Shown: one piece after another, positions 7,569 through 16,258 of the stretch
Layout of the letters: the number at the start of each line of letters is the position of its first letter
Position numbering within the stretch: position 1 is the stretch's first letter
NCBI RefSeq assembly: GCF_000479335.1
Contig: NC_022584.1
Coordinates: 620,001-684,000, forward strand
Source of the DNA: Streptococcus ilei
GTDB lineage: Bacteria > Bacillota > Bacilli > Lactobacillales > Streptococcaceae
Direction of reading: 5' to 3'
Length of the DNA stretch: 64,000 nucleotides
Position numbers and translations under genes: made by a program
The notes under the pieces: generated by a model
What the model was told of the DNA's origin: nothing
Databases searched by the model: none
Seen by the model: only the letters and a program-made list of their open reading frames with translations

Positions 7569-8860
7569 CTAGCTTTCTCCTGAGAAAAGTATAATATATA
7601 AAACTAAGAAATCTTTCAAAGTGTCTAAACTGGACATTTTGAACTAAAATTAATTTATTAAACACTTCTCATAAGCATATCTATTAACCGTCTGAGAGCA
7701 AAGATTTTATCAACTATTTAAAATTACTGGCTTTCAAAAATTAGTCTTATTGTAAAATAAAATGAAACACAAAAGACATGTTTATCTAATATATTATAGT
7801 CTCAAAAATATTACAAAATTATAGGAAAATGTTCACAAATCAATCATACAAGCACTTCTCTGAAGCTGAACAATACTAAATTTTAGTTTTATTTAAACAA
7901 AGGAAAAAACTGCTTATACTGCTCGTCGTTAGGATAGAAAACGTTCTATTTTTACTTGTAAAACTAATCGAGATTCTGTAATACCAGTGAAACAAATCAA
8001 TGATAGAAGATCTACTGATAACAGTATTATGCAAATCCAATCTAGAATTTTCATTATCATTCTATAGAAGCTAGCTATTACTTGTAACTAAATAAGATTT
8101 AGCCTGACTTTCTGATAGAGTTCACATAGGTGAAGGAAGAAAAACCGAGGGGAAATAGTATGAAAACTTTTATTCACACTTATAAATTCCAACATTTTGA
8201 TTCAGTTGTTTCTTAAATCAAGATGCTTTATGACTATATGCATCAAGAAAAGTTTATTTAATTACCTAGTGTTGTACAACTTTTTAATAAATCTACCAAG
8301 ACTATATCTCCTAAAAATAACAAGGTGATAAAAATTTATGATGGAGTACAAGAAATTAATAATTGGATACGTTTCTGATATTGTGAACTAGATTCTGTTA
8401 TTGCTTAAAATATGGTCAGTAAACCTTCTATTCTGATCTCAGTAGAGTGACAAACTTGCTATGCTATCTCAAGGAAACTCTTAGATAAGAAGGTAGAATA
8501 TGTCAATCAAGATGTGTCATAACGCAAGAAACGGTATGTAATCAAATCATTACTACTGATAATTAAATCGAGTTTTCTTTACTCAATTAAATAAGAGGTA
8601 TTAAAAATTTAATTTGCCCGTGCCTATTCATCCTATGGTCAGACATTCGATGAGAACTTCATCACTCCTTTACGTGACTTCGTTTCAAAAGCAAATTCAC
8701 TCAAATAATTGAAATAAGATTTTATAGCGGATAGTACAAAAATATTTAACGAAAGCCTAGAAGAATTTATGGATATAAGTACTCGAAAAAGCTGCTTGAG
8801 TTGACTCAAACAGCTTGAAAGGATTAAATACTATGTTACACTTTATTCTACAAATGGGCT
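7569..8860. other. 1.3-kb region with only degenerate coding traces
   Basis: No reading frame with a plausible start and length survives. On the plus strand, short stretches look formerly coding: an ATG at 8160 (MKTFIHTYKFQHFDS) that stops early, a stretch at about 8270-8380 containing KIYDGVQEINNWIR, and one at about 8610-8705 containing AYSSYGQTFDENF, each ended by stops. I infer a decayed gene or element between the integration genes and the bacteriocin cluster. I could not identify the ancestor. Confidence 0.5.
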
Positions 8861-9952
8861 TTAGAATTTCTTTAACATTAGTAGAATAAAGAAAAATAGA
8901 TAAGTCATCATAGGAACAATATATTTGCGAGGATGCTTCCATAGTTCCTTCTTTATGTTCCATTTCTTAATATACCAATACTTTTCTAAAAATAGATATA
9001 ACGCACTCTCAAATAAAGTAAATATCCCTACCCATACTAAAAATATTATACTGTGTGAACTAGTAATATAGACAATTGCAATTAGAAAATTTATAAAAAG
9101 ATAATAGTATAATAAACACCTTAGATACATATTGTAAAAAATATAAGATTTAGGTAGTGATCGCAAATGTATTCTTAATTGTGGCTCGCTAGAAATTAAA
9201 CTAGTAAGAGGTGTATTAGTAGATGCTACAGTGAATAGTAATGGGATTTTTAAGTTTTCAGGTAGTTTTTGAAAATATAATATTAAAATAAATAATACTG
9301 AGGCGACAGTATTAAAATAAAAATATCTCTCTTTTACCAAATTTGAAACAAAATAATTTTTAAACTTTAAAAAATGATTTGTATTTGAAAAATCATCTAA
9401 ATACAAAAAATTATCATCTCTTAAAATAAAAATCCACTCAATAGCAATCATGAACAAAAGCAAATAAATTGATTTCAGTAAGAGAAACAATGATAGTGAA
9501 ATAAAAATATAAAGTAATGATAAAAGATTAGTCACTTTATTATTTAAAGCTCCAAAACACCTAACTAATCTAAAGCTACTCATAATAACAAAGAGGGAAG
9601 ATAATATAGGTAATATCAAATTTATTAATTTTGCTTCACTAAAAAGAATGATTAACAATGACAATCTTTCGATTAGATTAGATGCAAACGCCACAAATAT
9701 AAATTGGATATAAAACTTTGTGTTAGAAATAGGAAGTTGATAATATGCCTGGATTCTTTCTGATTTGAAATAAGATAAAAGTAGTTGCCAAGTACTTACT
9801 AAGGTAATTAGTGTTGCAGAAAATAAAAGATAGTTCGCATTGTTATGAGAAGGTATTAAATGTCGTATGAGTAAGACTAGTATTAAAGAAAATCCCAAAA
9901 AATAAAATCTTTTCCGTGAAAACAAATCTCTACATATGAATATCCATAACAT
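8861..9952 (-). CDS. albD: AlbD-like membrane component of sactipeptide export
   Basis: 363 residues from the ATG at 9952 (AAGGAGG eight bases upstream; an earlier in-frame GTG/ATG lacks one). At least eight hydrophobic segments are visible (for example around FLGFSLILVLLI and SLSLFLLLKSIYLLLFMIAIEW). In the Bacillus subtilosin operon albD encodes a 436-residue polytopic protein directly downstream of the albC ATPase, the same order as here. Sequence similarity is not something I can score by eye, so the name rests on topology and gene order. It is likely the permease partner of the ATPase for export and/or immunity. It is the last gene of the cluster. Confidence 0.6.
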   Translation of the reverse strand: MLWIFICRDLFSRKRFYFLGFSLILVLLIRHLIPSHNNANYLLFSATLITLVSTWQLLLSYFKSERIQAYYQLPISNTKFYIQFIFVAFASNLIERLSLLIILFSEAKLINLILPILSSLFVIMSSFRLVRCFGALNNKVTNLLSLLYIFISLSLFLLLKSIYLLLFMIAIEWIFILRDDNFLYLDDFSNTNHFLKFKNYFVSNLVKERYFYFNTVASVLFILILYFQKLPENLKIPLLFTVASTNTPLTSLISSEPQLRIHLRSLPKSYIFYNMYLRCLLYYYLFINFLIAIVYITSSHSIIFLVWVGIFTLFESALYLFLEKYWYIKKWNIKKELWKHPRKYIVPMMTYLFFFILLMLKKF

Positions 9953-9966
9953 TACAGATTTCCTCC

Positions 9967-10659
9967 TTATTTCCTGATGGACTCTAACCATTCAGACACA
10001 TTTCCTTGGAATAAGTTTATGTGAGCATTTTCTAGAATATAAAGATAATCACAAACTCGTACGACACTCTCTGCAAAATGAGTACTCAACAGAACGGTAC
10101 CATATTGCTTATACTCCAGTAACATCTTATATAAAAATTCCGTGGATTCGAAATCTAAACCGTCAAACGGTTCATCTAAAATCAATAAAGGTCTTCTAAG
10201 ATATAATCCTACTATCAAGAAAACTTTCTTTTTATTACCAGTAGAAAGGTCTCTGATCTCTTTTTGGCAATACTCTTCAAATTTAAATCCGTTAACTAAA
10301 AACTCCAATCTTCTTCTTTCTATCGAACAATTATAAAGTTGACAGACCATTTCCAAATATTGCAAAAAAGTCCAGTTTAAAAAACTTTCACTTTCTGTAA
10401 ATACTGTATACTTATTTTGTCGATAAAATTCTGAACTCAGCTGGACTTCTTTATCGAAAAACTTAAAATATTTCATAGTAAAAACATTATTGTTAAATAC
10501 ACTACTTAAAGTTTTAATTAACGTTGTTTTCCCAGCCCCGTTCTTTCCAATCAAACCATAGACTTTATTTTGATTCAAAATTAAATCAATGTTATCTAAT
10601 ATTTTACTATCTTTAACATATGCAAAATCCAACTTTTTTAGTTCTAATAGAGTTGTCAA
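9967..10659 (-). CDS. albC: AlbC-like ABC transporter ATPase
   Basis: 230 residues with all ABC ATPase motifs: Walker A GKNGAGKTT at about 38-46, signature LSTGNKKK near 140, Walker B LLILDEPFDGLD near 160 and the switch histidine in STHFAES. The start is a TTG at 10659, two bases after the albB stop, with GGAGTGAG inside the albB end, so translation is probably coupled. Its place between small membrane gene albB and the albD-like permease matches the subtilosin operon. It probably powers export of, or immunity to, the cyclic peptide. Confidence 0.8.
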   Translation of the reverse strand: MTTLLELKKLDFAYVKDSKILDNIDLILNQNKVYGLIGKNGAGKTTLIKTLSSVFNNNVFTMKYFKFFDKEVQLSSEFYRQNKYTVFTESESFLNWTFLQYLEMVCQLYNCSIERRRLEFLVNGFKFEEYCQKEIRDLSTGNKKKVFLIVGLYLRRPLLILDEPFDGLDFESTEFLYKMLLEYKQYGTVLLSTHFAESVVRVCDYLYILENAHINLFQGNVSEWLESIRK

Positions 10660-10660
10660 A

Positions 10661-10798
10661 TTATCTCACTCCTTTATACAGATATACTCCACCCACCATC
10701 ATAAAAGCAACTGCATATAGATATTCTTTCATGAAAACAAACATAAATGCACCTACAAAAAAGCAAATAGCAATTGCGATTCTAAGTTTTTTGTTCAT
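10661..10798 (-). CDS. albB: AlbB-like small membrane protein
   Basis: A 45-residue protein (MNKKLRIAIAICFFVGAF at its start) with two hydrophobic helices and a basic end. In Bacillus subtilis, AlbB is a 53-residue two-helix membrane protein lying directly upstream of albC and involved in subtilosin immunity. Size, topology and position agree. Its start overlaps the end of the albG-like gene and its stop nearly touches albC, so these genes are translationally linked. Confidence 0.7.
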   Translation of the reverse strand: MNKKLRIAIAICFFVGAFMFVFMKEYLYAVAFMMVGGVYLYKGVR

Positions 10799-11455
10799 TG
10801 TTTAATTTCCTTTCTAAGATTATTGGTACAAGGTAGCTAAAAAGTAATAAACATGTGCAAACTATAGAAAATATATTTTTGTCAAATACAATATAATAAA
10901 CTAATACCATCGGAAATATTATTGCTGAGAAATAATTAGTATTGAACTTTGTTAATTTACTAGAGATAAATGAAATAATTGCCAAAAAAACAAATGTTAT
11001 CAAGTCTAATACACTAACACCCATAAGAAGGAAAGTCAATATAATTAAAACATATTTATATTTAATAACCAGCAACTTATATTTTATAATTATATAAGAA
11101 AAAGAAAATATAAGTATTAAAAAATTTAAGAAGTAATTTTTATAATATAAATTGATGAATGATGACGAAAAAGAAAAAGTGTTAAAATACATTATCAATG
11201 TGTACATCAGAATATTAGCATTTATCAGATAAATTAGATACTCAATTTGTTTATAGTTAGTTAAAGCAGATCTTGTAGATAAGATAGATAGTAGTACCTT
11301 TATATATTTCTGTTCACATAGAATTAATATTCCTCCTAACACTATAAAATCTCTGATTGTTATTTTAAATTCTAAATTGAAGTAACTATTAACTATATTT
11401 CTTAACGCTAATAGAACTAGGTTGATTAGAAATAGAATTGTTGCTTTTTTTTCAT
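10782..11455 (-). CDS. albG: AlbG-like membrane protein, interrupted in an A8 tract
   Basis: From 11342 to 10782 the frame encodes 186 residues with about five membrane helices and no good start. Upstream in the same frame the coding sense continues (ATILFLINLVLLALRNIV) almost to an ATG at 11453-11455 that has GGGAGG upstream and overlaps the albF stop (ATGA). That ATG is followed by eight A residues (11445-11452) and is one base out of frame: as read it gives MKKKQQFYF and stops. With nine A residues it would give 224 residues, close to the 233 of Bacillus AlbG. So the gene is either phase-variable, rescued by slippage, or broken. A sequencing error in the homopolymer is also possible. Confidence 0.6.
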
Positions 11456-12300
11456 TTTTCTAAAACCTCCCAATTAAATTCTCTCCAAAAGTCTAATATA
11501 TCAAGATTAAAACCAAAAAGATCAAATAAATAAATTGTCTGTTCTATAAATAATTGAGTATTAGTAAGTAGTAGCTGGTATCGCTTTAAGACATTATCTT
11601 TATTTTTTAGCATAAAATCAAAGACTTCGTAATCATCAAATGTGATCTCATAATTTTCTTTTGCCTCGTTGACATTAAAACAAAAATTTTCATTCGTTAA
11701 TTTAAACACTTTTAAAATGGTTAACAATACTTTATAATCATAAAAATCTTTGAGTTGAATAGTATTAGAATCCTTCCAAATTATCGAATTCTTTTTTATA
11801 TTAATAGTGGGATTTTTCATATATTTGCCGTTGTTTTTTGAGGAAAAATGAAATCGAATTTTTTTATAATTCATCTGTTGCATCATGTTTTTTAAAACTA
11901 TTAAATCAAAGGCTTCAATAGTTCTAAGACTTCCTAAAACAATGTCAACGTCTGGTGTACTATCCGAATATAATTTTCTTTCTTCGTAAATAGTCTTTTT
12001 TTCGATCAAGAAGTCCTGTTCATTAAAATTTAAATCAAATATTAACTTATTGGTATTAACTGTCGATGCTGTATATATCAAAATAAATGTAATTCGATTC
12101 TTATTCGTTAGAGCGTTAAAAATATTCATTTTACTTTCATAATCATCAAACCACGACTTATTAGCTCTAACCCATAGATGTTCTAAAAGGTGTAAATACC
12201 CTTCCCTAATTGAACCATTAAAATTAAAAATTATTCTTTCAATAGTAACTTCTCCTAAATCTGAAACTGGTTTAATAAAAAACGTACAATCTTTCTTCAT
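11452..12300 (-). CDS. albF: AlbF-like M16 zinc peptidase
   Basis: 282 residues with an inverted zinc motif HLLEH at 37-41 and glutamates about 65 residues later (IYEERKL, 104-110) suited as the third ligand, as in M16 peptidases. In the subtilosin system AlbF carries HxxEH and is proposed, with AlbE, to remove the leader and help close the ring. At 282 residues it is much shorter than Bacillus AlbF (about 426), and approximates an isolated N-terminal catalytic half. The partner gene at 12314 could supply the missing half, as in two-subunit M16 enzymes. It ends by overlapping the albG ATG. Confidence 0.7.
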   Translation of the reverse strand: MKKDCTFFIKPVSDLGEVTIERIIFNFNGSIREGYLHLLEHLWVRANKSWFDDYESKMNIFNALTNKNRITFILIYTASTVNTNKLIFDLNFNEQDFLIEKKTIYEERKLYSDSTPDVDIVLGSLRTIEAFDLIVLKNMMQQMNYKKIRFHFSSKNNGKYMKNPTINIKKNSIIWKDSNTIQLKDFYDYKVLLTILKVFKLTNENFCFNVNEAKENYEITFDDYEVFDFMLKNKDNVLKRYQLLLTNTQLFIEQTIYLFDLFGFNLDILDFWREFNWEVLEK

Positions 12301-12313
12301 TACTTTCTCCTTA

Positions 12314-13234
12314 TTATGCTTTTAAACACACTATTCTCCTGCTATTAAAAATTTTCACAATATCTTCGAATTTTATTTTATCGATTATTTCTAACAAAGT
12401 TGATACATTTGCATCAATTTTCAATAGCTGAAAAGGTAATAAGTAATGGTCTATTTGATATAAAGTTGTTGAAAATATTATTTCTTTCTTCAATCGACAT
12501 TTAGCAAGTTCGAACTCGCCCTCAGTTAACTGAACATTGGTATACATGGTATCTAATCTAGAAATTTTATCTTCTGAATAACTTGTTATTAGTCCGATAT
12601 AAACAACGTTCAAATCTTCATGAAACTTTGATACAGTTGTGTAACAAAGTCCTTGATTTCTAATCTCTGTTAAAACGCTATTTTGTGATTTAAAAATTTC
12701 TTCTAATAACTTAGCTGACAGCATATCTCCTAATTCTTTTATCTCTATATTATCACATAGGAAACCGACATACGTTAATTCTCCTTCTTTAATTATAATA
12801 TTTTCTGTAGTTTCTAATTTAACTCTAGAATATTTTTTGACACTATAATTTTCCCATTTTAAAAAATTTTTTAAAAAGTATCCTAAGGACTCTTTTGTAG
12901 GAATAGAAGCATTTGCAGTTACTCCGTAGCAAGATATTGTACAATTAATGTTATCATCTTTTACCACCTTGTAAAGTTCAATTTCTTTATTATATAAAAA
13001 ATCTAACATATCATAAATTTTATCTTTAGGAATATGATACATTGATTTTATATAAATAATTTCTGTCATTCTCCCATTACAACCGAGAGCAAAAATTGAA
13101 ATTATTATTCCGTTTTCGATTCCAAATTTTATTAAATCATCCTTAAGTAACTTATGAATTTCTCTTAGTTTTTGTTTAATAAATAAATTAGGAATAGGTC
13201 TATAATATTTATAAGAAAAAAGATAATTACTCAA
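12314..13234 (-). CDS. albE: AlbE-like non-catalytic M16 subunit
   Basis: 306 residues without an HxxEH motif. The C-terminal part has features of M16 inactive domains (LTEIRNQGLCYTTVSKF, where one expects the R/Y pair that contacts substrate, and a TEGEFELAKCRLKKEI helix). By order and size it is the likely partner of the HxxEH protein encoded 13 bases downstream. It overlaps the end of albA by eight bases. Expected role: leader cleavage and cyclisation of the sactipeptide in the cytosol. The AlbE name is inferred from context. Confidence 0.6.
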   Translation of the reverse strand: MSNYLFSYKYYRPIPNLFIKQKLREIHKLLKDDLIKFGIENGIIISIFALGCNGRMTEIIYIKSMYHIPKDKIYDMLDFLYNKEIELYKVVKDDNINCTISCYGVTANASIPTKESLGYFLKNFLKWENYSVKKYSRVKLETTENIIIKEGELTYVGFLCDNIEIKELGDMLSAKLLEEIFKSQNSVLTEIRNQGLCYTTVSKFHEDLNVVYIGLITSYSEDKISRLDTMYTNVQLTEGEFELAKCRLKKEIIFSTTLYQIDHYLLPFQLLKIDANVSTLLEIIDKIKFEDIVKIFNSRRIVCLKA

Positions 13235-14582
13235 TAACCTTCCCTCCCTTATATTGTTCCATAAACTTCTCTAATTTATTATAAGTTATCCAAGAACAAT
13301 ATTGTTCTGGTGCTTTATCTACATTACTTTCCAGTCCTTTCATGTAGCATCCAAAACAATTACTGTAATTTGGACAAGATTTAGAACAACCGTTTTCATC
13401 ACTAGGGGGATAGATATTGCTAATTTTTTGATAAACATCATCAGAAAAAATCTCCTCCATACTGCCATCGTTTATATTTTTGAAAATTTTATTCTTAGGA
13501 AAGATAGGACAAGGTCTTAAATTACCATCTGCACCAATTAAAATAGTATTTGTTCCAGCACCACAATTAGAAGAAGATTTTAGATAATCCTCCGATTCGA
13601 TAATTGGAATTAATGCTCTATACTTAAATACCGTCTCACTCAAATAACGTGAGTACTCTTTGGAAAATTTCGTACTACTATTTTTATTGAAGTCCGTACC
13701 TCTGCCAAAATTTTCTACAAAATTATAAACAAAAAGTTCCGCTCCTAACTCAATTGCAAGCTCAGCAAGTTTATCGACCTCCCACATATTTTCATCAAAA
13801 ATAGAAGAAGCTACTCGTACATGTATTCCCGCTTCTGTCAGACGCCTAATATTTTTACAAGTACTCCTAAATGAGCCTCGCATACCTCTAAACTTATCAT
13901 GTAATTCCTCTCTAACACTGTCTAAAGAAATACTCATAACTAATTTATCTTTGTTTTTCTCTAATAACGACAAGCTACTTTTCTTGAGTATTGTACCGTT
14001 TGTTAATAAGGCTACTCTACTAAACTCATTAAATGCCAATTCTAGTATTTTTTCTGCATCCTTATTCATAAATACTTCTCCACCAGTGATTTCAATACTC
14101 AAAACGTTACTCGCTTTTAGTTTTTTCACAAGAGACTTGAAACCCTCGTAATCAATTGCAGTTGTTTTATTACAGGATGCATTTAAATAGCAATGAGCAC
14201 AATATAAATTACATTTTTCAGTGATCTCAACCGTTACATGTAAAGGAGAAATAAGTCTTGAATTTCCATAAATATATAATGGCAAATTTGTAATCTCTGG
14301 GCTCTCTTTGAGTGCAATGGCTCCTTTTTTCATCATTTCATTCAAAAATGTCTCAATCCAATTTCGATCATCTTCTACTAAGTTGTAAGTATCAATAAAG
14401 TTTTCTATAAATTCCTCCATATTTTGCTTGCCGTTGATAGCTTCTAGAAGTAATTTTCCTGTTTTATTAACTGTAAAATAGTCAAATTGTTTCCGTTTGT
14501 TCGCATCTATTTTCTCAACGATTACATTATAGTCCCCTTTAGTTTGATATATTGTAACTTGATTATCTAACACTAAATACAT
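13227..14582 (-). CDS. albA: AlbA-like radical SAM sactisynthase
   Basis: 451 residues (Bacillus AlbA 448). The first 90 residues look like a PqqD-type leader-binding domain; CNLYCAHC at 124-131 is the radical SAM CxxxCxxC cluster motif; ITGGEVF follows; and the C-terminal SPASM region has CGAGTN, PCPIF, then CSKSCPNYSNCFGC, enough for auxiliary iron-sulfur clusters. AlbA forms the Cys-to-alpha-carbon thioether bonds of subtilosin A. The gene lies 71 bases downstream of a precursor whose core is subtilosin-like, which fixes the assignment. Starts at the ATG at 14582 with AGAGGAT upstream. Confidence 0.92.
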   Translation of the reverse strand: MYLVLDNQVTIYQTKGDYNVIVEKIDANKRKQFDYFTVNKTGKLLLEAINGKQNMEEFIENFIDTYNLVEDDRNWIETFLNEMMKKGAIALKESPEITNLPLYIYGNSRLISPLHVTVEITEKCNLYCAHCYLNASCNKTTAIDYEGFKSLVKKLKASNVLSIEITGGEVFMNKDAEKILELAFNEFSRVALLTNGTILKKSSLSLLEKNKDKLVMSISLDSVREELHDKFRGMRGSFRSTCKNIRRLTEAGIHVRVASSIFDENMWEVDKLAELAIELGAELFVYNFVENFGRGTDFNKNSSTKFSKEYSRYLSETVFKYRALIPIIESEDYLKSSSNCGAGTNTILIGADGNLRPCPIFPKNKIFKNINDGSMEEIFSDDVYQKISNIYPPSDENGCSKSCPNYSNCFGCYMKGLESNVDKAPEQYCSWITYNKLEKFMEQYKGGKVIE

Positions 14583-14653
14583 TTTTATCCTCTTTCAATA
14601 AAAAAATAAGCAGTAGGTCATTATATATTAGATATTTAATTTATAATTAGCAA

Positions 14654-14824
14654 TTATCCAAATGCAGTAAATACAGCAGATACTCCTGCAATTTCAAAGT
14701 CAGGAATTGGACCGTCAGCTAAACAAACAGCACCAATCGCGCAAACACTACATCCTTTGTTATTTACAACAGTTGCTTTTTCAATTTTTACAGACGGGTT
14801 GTCAATCTTATTGTTCTTAATCAT
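14654..14824 (-). CDS. sboA: subtilosin-A-like sactipeptide precursor
   Basis: 56 residues starting at the ATG at 14824, with AAGGAGGA seven bases upstream. From memory of subtilosin A, the last 35 residues (start NKGCSVCAIGAVC, centre DGPIPDFEIAG, last residue Gly) match at about 23 of 35 positions. The three donor cysteines are at core positions 4, 7 and 13 and the acceptors at 31 (Phe), 28 (Ser in place of Thr) and 22 (Phe), all in register. The core begins Asn and ends Gly as needed for head-to-tail closure. The leader is 21 residues (MIKNNKIDNPSVKIEKATVV, N), against 8 in Bacillus. The gene is first in the albA-E-F-G-B-C-D operon. Expected product: a cyclic three-thioether bacteriocin. 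Confidence 0.93.
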   Translation of the reverse strand: MIKNNKIDNPSVKIEKATVVNNKGCSVCAIGAVCLADGPIPDFEIAGVSAVFTAFG

Positions 14825-14842
14825 GATTAATCCTCCTTGATT

Positions 14843-14908
14843 ATAAAAACTATTAGACCAACTGCCTAATGTTATTATATCACTAGCAGTTGGTCTAATA
14901 GTTTTTAT
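14843..14908 (-). promoter_or_regulatory. sboA promoter inside a 23-bp perfect inverted repeat
   Basis: Arms 14843-14865 and 14886-14908 are perfectly complementary over 23 bp (arm begins ATAAAAACTATTAGACC), separated by 20 bp. On the minus strand the spacer contains TGATATAAT (14874-14882), an extended -10 element, so the start of transcription would fall in or beside the downstream arm. This reads as an operator for a dimeric regulator, most likely the Rgg encoded next door. It could alternatively act as a terminator/attenuator hairpin for rgg transcripts. Confidence 0.7.
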
Positions 14909-14921
14909 CCCTAATGTGCAA

Positions 14922-15779
14922 TTAGTTACTATTAAGTACTCTCTCAATATATTTTTCCCATCGTTCTACTAAATTCATGCTTTCCAAGGTTTTCATAAAG
15001 CCAATACACTTTCTCATCTCTAAAATATTACTCAATTCATTTGTCATCTTAAAATTGTAACAACTATCTATGAGGTGAAAAACTAATCTTTCATATAATT
15101 CTGTTTCATCAAAAAATAACTGGACTAATTGTTCTCTATAATAAGATGCATCAACCATATTATTTCTTTCTACGCTGAGGCTAAAAGCATTAAATAACAT
15201 GCTAGTAACTAATCTTCTATGGGTCGGTAAATGTTTATAAAAATCAGTTCTCCTCACCATTTCCTTCGTTAATATCATAATACTTGATTGGCAAAAAATT
15301 TCCATTGTGGAGGAAAATAGCTCTAATTCATATTCACCCCAGATATCTATGCTAAATAAATAGTCTGATATAAAATCAATTTCTTCAGAAGTCACAATAT
15401 TATCTTTCTCAATTTCTTGGAGCTTTAACTTAATCAAAATTATTGTTAATTTCTTACTTAGTTTCTCCTCTTCCTTTTCTGTACAATTAATGAGGAGTTT
15501 TCTCAAGGCTGGGCTGTTGTTCTTATAAAAATAATTATTTATCTTATCAATTACCTCGAAATTACTCATCTTATGAAAACCACGCCCTAAATACATAAAC
15601 TCCTCTAAAGATACGTCCAGTGTCTTTAAAACTGAAAGTAATTTACTAAGAGTAATATCTGTATATCCATTTTCAAATCGAGATAACTGAGAGGTAGAAA
15701 TCTCATCATTAGCAACATTGTAAAGAGAGAGGCCCTTAGCTTCTCGAATTTTTTTTAAGATTTGTCCTAAATTTTTCAT
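14922..15779 (-). CDS. rgg: Rgg/GadR/MutR family regulator
   Basis: 285 residues, the usual Rgg length. An N-terminal XRE domain (LKKIREAKGLSLYNVANDEISTSQ, SRFENGYTDI) is followed by an all-helical, TPR-like C-terminal domain. Rgg proteins of streptococci bind short hydrophobic peptides and switch nearby genes. Here it lies directly upstream of sboA on the same strand, with the palindromic promoter between. I found no SHP-type pheromone gene in the 740 bases upstream, so its peptide ligand, if any, is not evident; the sactipeptide itself could be sensed. A good AAGGAGAGG site precedes the ATG. Confidence 0.88.
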   Translation of the reverse strand: MKNLGQILKKIREAKGLSLYNVANDEISTSQLSRFENGYTDITLSKLLSVLKTLDVSLEEFMYLGRGFHKMSNFEVIDKINNYFYKNNSPALRKLLINCTEKEEEKLSKKLTIILIKLKLQEIEKDNIVTSEEIDFISDYLFSIDIWGEYELELFSSTMEIFCQSSIMILTKEMVRRTDFYKHLPTHRRLVTSMLFNAFSLSVERNNMVDASYYREQLVQLFFDETELYERLVFHLIDSCYNFKMTNELSNILEMRKCIGFMKTLESMNLVERWEKYIERVLNSN

Positions 15780-15852
15780 TGATTCCTCTCCTTGTTGCAG
15801 ATTAGGGATGATTTCATATATAAGTAAGCCAATTAGTTTTCAAATATTCTAG

Positions 15853-15871
15853 ATTTTAGTAAAACTAAAAT
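15853..15871. promoter_or_regulatory. short AT-rich palindrome upstream of rgg
   Basis: ATTTTAGT, AAA, ACTAAAAT: perfect 8-bp arms about 75 bases upstream of the rgg start. The minus strand has TTGTAT and TATTTT at 17-bp spacing overlapping it, a possible rgg promoter. An operator role is a guess. Confidence 0.3.
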
Positions 15872-15928
15872 AGTATTTCTATTGTTAGAATACAATAAAA
15901 TCGTTTAAGATGCTCTGAAAAATATGCT

Positions 15929-16186
15929 TTAGGTGACAACAATTATTAAAATATAACAGTTATTATTTATTAATCGATAAGAATCTTGACTATTTCCTAC
16001 TAGTGGACCTGATATACCTTTATATGATAAATATCTGCAAGTTACCAATCTGAACGCTGAGAAATAATCCGAAACAATATAATCAAAATAATTCTTCAAA
16101 TCCAGTTTTTCAAGACTTATTTCTATACTGAAACAACATCTTTCCAGAACTTCAATAATTTCATTTTGTGTTAAATCATTATTTAA
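15929..16186 (-). pseudogene. degenerate reading frame upstream of rgg
   Basis: About 85 codons are open to a TAA at 15929 (contains NEIIEVLERCCFSIEI and DYIVSDYFSAFRLV) but there is no start codon or ribosome binding site, and a stop lies directly before. The composition looks coding. It is probably the tail of a gene lost when the two bacteriocin clusters were joined. Family not recognised. Confidence 0.4.
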
Positions 16187-16258
16187 CTAAATCTTTGGAG
16201 GCAATACGTTTTCAAAGCTACTTTTTTACCATAGGTTTTGAGCCTTCAACACAGATTA

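Noticed and set aside
8010..8565. Short matches (CTACTGATAA) to the start of the 27-bp inverted repeat
   Set aside because: Only about 10-13 bases agree and the dyad is missing; expected by chance in AT-rich DNA.
14654..14947. Longer 97-residue version of the sactipeptide precursor
   Set aside because: The upstream codons run through the palindrome and promoter; the strong AAGGAGGA before the ATG at 14824 fixes a 56-residue precursor.
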